From positions 1 to 8,124 of the forward strand of contig CAAEOA010000105.1 in the NCBI GenBank assembly GCA_900757485.1: 8,124 bases of DNA, read 5' to 3'. The notes under the pieces are model-generated. The model had not been told where the DNA came from and searched no databases. It saw only the letters and a program-made list of their open reading frames with translations. A program made the position numbers and the translations under genes. Every line of letters begins with the position of its first letter. The first letter of the stretch is position 1. Shown here one piece after another: positions 5,368 through 8,124 of this stretch. The DNA comes from Oscillospiraceae bacterium (GTDB lineage: Bacteria; Bacillota; Clostridia; Oscillospirales; Ruminococcaceae).

Positions 5368-8124
5368 CTATCTGGCTTGTTTTTTGATTCTCAAAAATTT
5401 TTTATTGACAAACAACAATCCCACAGCGCTTAAAGCAGATATTACAAACATCAACACTGCCTGACCGACGTCACTTGCTGTATCTGCAGCAGTCGGATCT
5501 TTATCAGGTTTTTCAATTGGCTCTTTTACCGGAGCTTTAATTGTCATATCATCTGTCAAGAAATAAATTTTCGCATCACCGGTTTCAAAAGCAGCATAAA
5601 GAGCATCCGAAACCTTTAAATCTTGATTATACAGAGAAATGGTATCGTCTTTTGCATCGTAATCATATAATCTCAAGGCGGTTCCCGCATCATACTTGCC
5701 TTTTAGATTTACCTTTACCGTCGCTTTACCTGGCAATTCATCTGTAAACGTGATCAAAGAGATTTTAGCCTGATTAGTCAATTTCGCAATGTTTTTCTCA
5801 TATTCGGACTGGAAACGAATCGTCGGATTAAAATCTTGATACGATTTTCCTTCCTCTAAATTCTTGCCGTAAAAGCTGATAGAATAAATAATATTTCCTT
5901 CTTCATCCACAATTTTGAGAATAAAATGTTTGTCCTTTCCTGCAAGTGCTTCAAAAATGGATTTATCTATCGTCTGCGGTTCAGTCATAGAAACAACAAC
6001 GTCAACATTGCCGTCTGCATTAATTTTATCCAACTTATCCTGTGTGCCGATGCTGTCTGAAATTTCTCCCGGCAACACCTTATTAATATCATCCAACCCT
6101 ATGTACAGATAGTCGGTAATAACGGGCCACTTTACAATATATGCAGGATTGATTTCTCCGCCGAGATAACCTTTTCCTTTTCCGTAGCCGGTTAATTCTC
6201 CGTTGTCATCAGAATCGGTTCCGGCAGGTCCCGTGTATATCTTTGCATTTGCTGTTTCCAGCATCACGAATCCTGTAAATCCATTTGTTTTGATTGGGTC
6301 AGTGTCCAAAACATTCAGCACATTTTTACCGGCAATATCAAGAATGATTCTGATGCCGTCCTCTTCCTCTATTGTGCCGAAGCGAACCGTAGTTTTTTCC
6401 AAAACACCATCTTTTACAGCGTCAGTCTGTGCTGCTTCACCGACTACGGATGCCTGACCATTCTGATATTTATTCAACAACACCTGTCCGGTATCGGAAA
6501 TCGTTACAAAATAAACATTTTTCTGATCCCATGGAGATTTTCCGGTATCAGATTGTCTTGCCATTAATGCAATCCACTTACCGGACGGGATAGTAGCTTC
6601 CATCTTAAATTCTGCAAGCCTGTTTGTCAGCTTGCTTCCGGTATAGCTTGCAACACCGCTGTCATTTAAAGTAACAATGCCATTCGATACGCTGGAATTA
6701 CTTGTGCATTCCCAGTAGGCATCATTAGTGGGCAAAATAAAAGTCTTTTCAGGATAAGGCAGCTGCACGATCGGCTCAGAATAAATCAATGTGGCATTCA
6801 AGACTTGTGCATACAACCTTGCAACAAAATCATTCGGGTGATTTACATTATTACCGGTCATATCATAATATCTCTTATTCTTCATGAGATACTGATACAT
6901 CGTCGTTACCGGCGCTGCTGCGACCCCCTCGGTTTCTAAGGAGAGTAGCTCAGCTTCATAGGAAGCCTGATTTCCTTCGGTCATTTTCACCTCAGGATTG
7001 GGAAGCATCGGAGAAACAAGCAGGATTTCAACATTTGGATTACCTGCCTTTGCAGCCTGGATTATGGCACTGATATTATTTCTGTATGTTTCAGCCGAAA
7101 CAGAGCTTGCGTTGCCGTCATTCATACCAAACCCAATAATTAGTAAATCAGGATTCTGATCTACCACACGTTCTTTTACGTTTTCCACACCCCATGCGGA
7201 CGCCATTCCGCCGACAGCCGTATTAACAGAAGTAATTTTATCGTTCTTGTATTCTTTTTTCAGGCTTTCTTCAAACATAGTCATCCAGGTAGCCGCATTC
7301 GGTGATGCACCGACTTTACTGCTTGAATTAGCGCCGGTTGTGATACTGTCACCATAAAAAACAATTTTTAATGCTTCATCGTTTTTCAGCTTCGCAACCG
7401 TTTTCGGTAATTTGTCGCCTTTATATCCGGGAATGCTCCAATTCCAACTGGATTCATGCTTATATGTAACCGCTATCTGTTTGTTATGAAAAAAGGTTCC
7501 TTCTGAAAAATAAATATATTTTCCATCTACCGTTATCATGTCGGAAGCCGCCGGATAATATTCATCATAAGTCATAAACGGAATAGACGAATTTTCCAAT
7601 ACAACCAATTTCCCGTTTTCAATATTCCAGTCCTTCCCTTTTTCATAAACGGTTTTTAAATCGCTGGAACGAACGGAAATAATTTCTGTTGCAGGATACA
7701 GCAACGGTGCCGGTGAAACAGAACCGTCCTGATTTTTCACAATCATTACAGATTCATTGTATACTGTATCACCTTTCCAATAGGGTTCGGTATATGTAGC
7801 TAAATCATAAGCATCCAAAACAGGTTCAAACACGTCACTTTCTTCGCCGCTCTGCTTAGATACCACATGCTTGATATTCGTTACTTCAAAAGCAACTTCA
7901 TTGGTGGTGTTCACAGAATCATACACATATACTCCAAAATAAGCTTTTCCGTCAGAAAACGCATTTTCTCCAAAAGTTGTAAAAGAAACTTTTCCGATCA
8001 GTGAATATTCTGTTTGTGCCGCTGTTTTCAAATAAAGTTCCCATCCGTCTGTGCCTTTTACAAAACGATAGCTGTTAACGGACTGATGAGGATATTCTGT
8101 CCATGCTCCTGTCGGGTTTTGTCC
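5368..8124 (-). CDS. Multi-domain SGNH/GDSL-type carbohydrate esterase with C-terminal membrane anchor, N-terminus beyond the window
   Basis: The frame is open to the right edge (919 codons with the stop, 918 residues visible). A TTG at 8031 could be read as a start but is not credible: no ribosome binding site precedes it, and 31 sense codons upstream continue the same fold. Numbering from the edge, residues 1-87 are the end of a concanavalin-like module and about 118-230 a beta-rich lead-in. The SGNH hydrolase lies at about 249-446 with GDSIT (Ser260), AVGG (305-306), GMND (Asn335) and VNHPND (His429). A second concanavalin-like module is at about 465-631 (GKWIALMA, SPWDQ). A beta-rich stalk at about 650-860, common in Firmicutes surface proteins, follows, then a hydrophobic segment (about 888-906) and the tail KKFLRIKKQAR. 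It probably deacylates an extracellular glycan. It is the first visible gene of the set. Acyl group and glycan are unknown. Confidence 0.87.
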   Translation of the reverse strand, partial: GQNPTGAWTEYPHQSVNSYRFVKGTDGWELYLKTAAQTEYSLIGKVSFTTFGENAFSDGKAYFGVYVYDSVNTTNEVAFEVTNIKHVVSKQSGEESDVFEPVLDAYDLATYTEPYWKGDTVYNESVMIVKNQDGSVSPAPLLYPATEIISVRSSDLKTVYEKGKDWNIENGKLVVLENSSIPFMTYDEYYPAASDMITVDGKYIYFSEGTFFHNKQIAVTYKHESSWNWSIPGYKGDKLPKTVAKLKNDEALKIVFYGDSITTGANSSSKVGASPNAATWMTMFEESLKKEYKNDKITSVNTAVGGMASAWGVENVKERVVDQNPDLLIIGFGMNDGNASSVSAETYRNNISAIIQAAKAGNPNVEILLVSPMLPNPEVKMTEGNQASYEAELLSLETEGVAAAPVTTMYQYLMKNKRYYDMTGNNVNHPNDFVARLYAQVLNATLIYSEPIVQLPYPEKTFILPTNDAYWECTSNSSVSNGIVTLNDSGVASYTGSKLTNRLAEFKMEATIPSGKWIALMARQSDTGKSPWDQKNVYFVTISDTGQVLLNKYQNGQASVVGEAAQTDAVKDGVLEKTTVRFGTIEEEDGIRIILDIAGKNVLNVLDTDPIKTNGFTGFVMLETANAKIYTGPAGTDSDDNGELTGYGKGKGYLGGEINPAYIVKWPVITDYLYIGLDDINKVLPGEISDSIGTQDKLDKINADGNVDVVVSMTEPQTIDKSIFEALAGKDKHFILKIVDEEGNIIYSISFYGKNLEEGKSYQDFNPTIRFQSEYEKNIAKLTNQAKISLITFTDELPGKATVKVNLKGKYDAGTALRLYDYDAKDDTISLYNQDLKVSDALYAAFETGDAKIYFLTDDMTIKAPVKEPIEKPDKDPTAADTASDVGQAVLMFVISALSAVGLLFVNKKFLRIKKQAR

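Noticed and set aside
1..8124. CRISPR array, tRNA/rRNA, insertion sequence or phage element
   Set aside because: No regularly spaced direct repeats, tRNA-like cloverleaf, transposase or terminal inverted repeats were seen on either strand.

Overview
The window looks like low-to-moderate-GC Gram-positive (Firmicutes, probably Clostridia) DNA. The signs are a lipoprotein signal with a lipobox, AGGAGG-type ribosome binding sites, Sec signal peptides, and C-terminal membrane anchors followed by short basic tails. No taxonomic marker gene is present, so placement below class is a guess; multi-domain secreted glycan-degrading enzymes of this kind are typical of gut or digester Clostridia.

All four genes lie on the minus strand, so transcription runs from right to left. 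In that order they are: (1) a 5'-truncated multi-domain SGNH/GDSL esterase with a C-terminal membrane anchor (8124 down to 5368); (2) a 363-residue surface protein with a concanavalin-like domain, a Ser/Thr-rich stalk and a C-terminal transmembrane anchor (5229-4138); (3) a 954-residue secreted clan GH-A (GH5-like) glycoside hydrolase preceded by two concanavalin-like modules and a fibronectin-III-like linker (4122-1258); (4) a sugar-ABC-transporter substrate-binding lipoprotein whose C-terminal end runs off the left edge (1050-1). Genes 2 and 3 are separated by only 15 bases. Genes 1 and 2 are separated by 138 bases holding a perfect 13-bp stem-loop. Genes 3 and 4 are separated by about 200 bases holding overlapping, mutually exclusive stem-loops and weak promoter-like elements.

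Together the genes read as a Gram-positive polysaccharide-utilisation cassette. The esterase would remove acyl groups, the glycosidase would cut the backbone or oligosaccharides, related beta-sandwich modules in three consecutive proteins would hold enzymes and cell on the same polymer, and the lipoprotein would capture the released sugar. The substrate cannot be read from sequence; an O-acetylated beta-glycan is the simplest guess.

The points most worth a second look are the reuse of the same binding modules in different orders across three neighbouring genes, the enzyme-free membrane-anchored member of that set, the attenuator-like RNA element before the transporter gene, a hairpin placed between the Shine-Dalgarno sequence and the start of that gene, and a complete EF-hand-type calcium loop in the binding protein.
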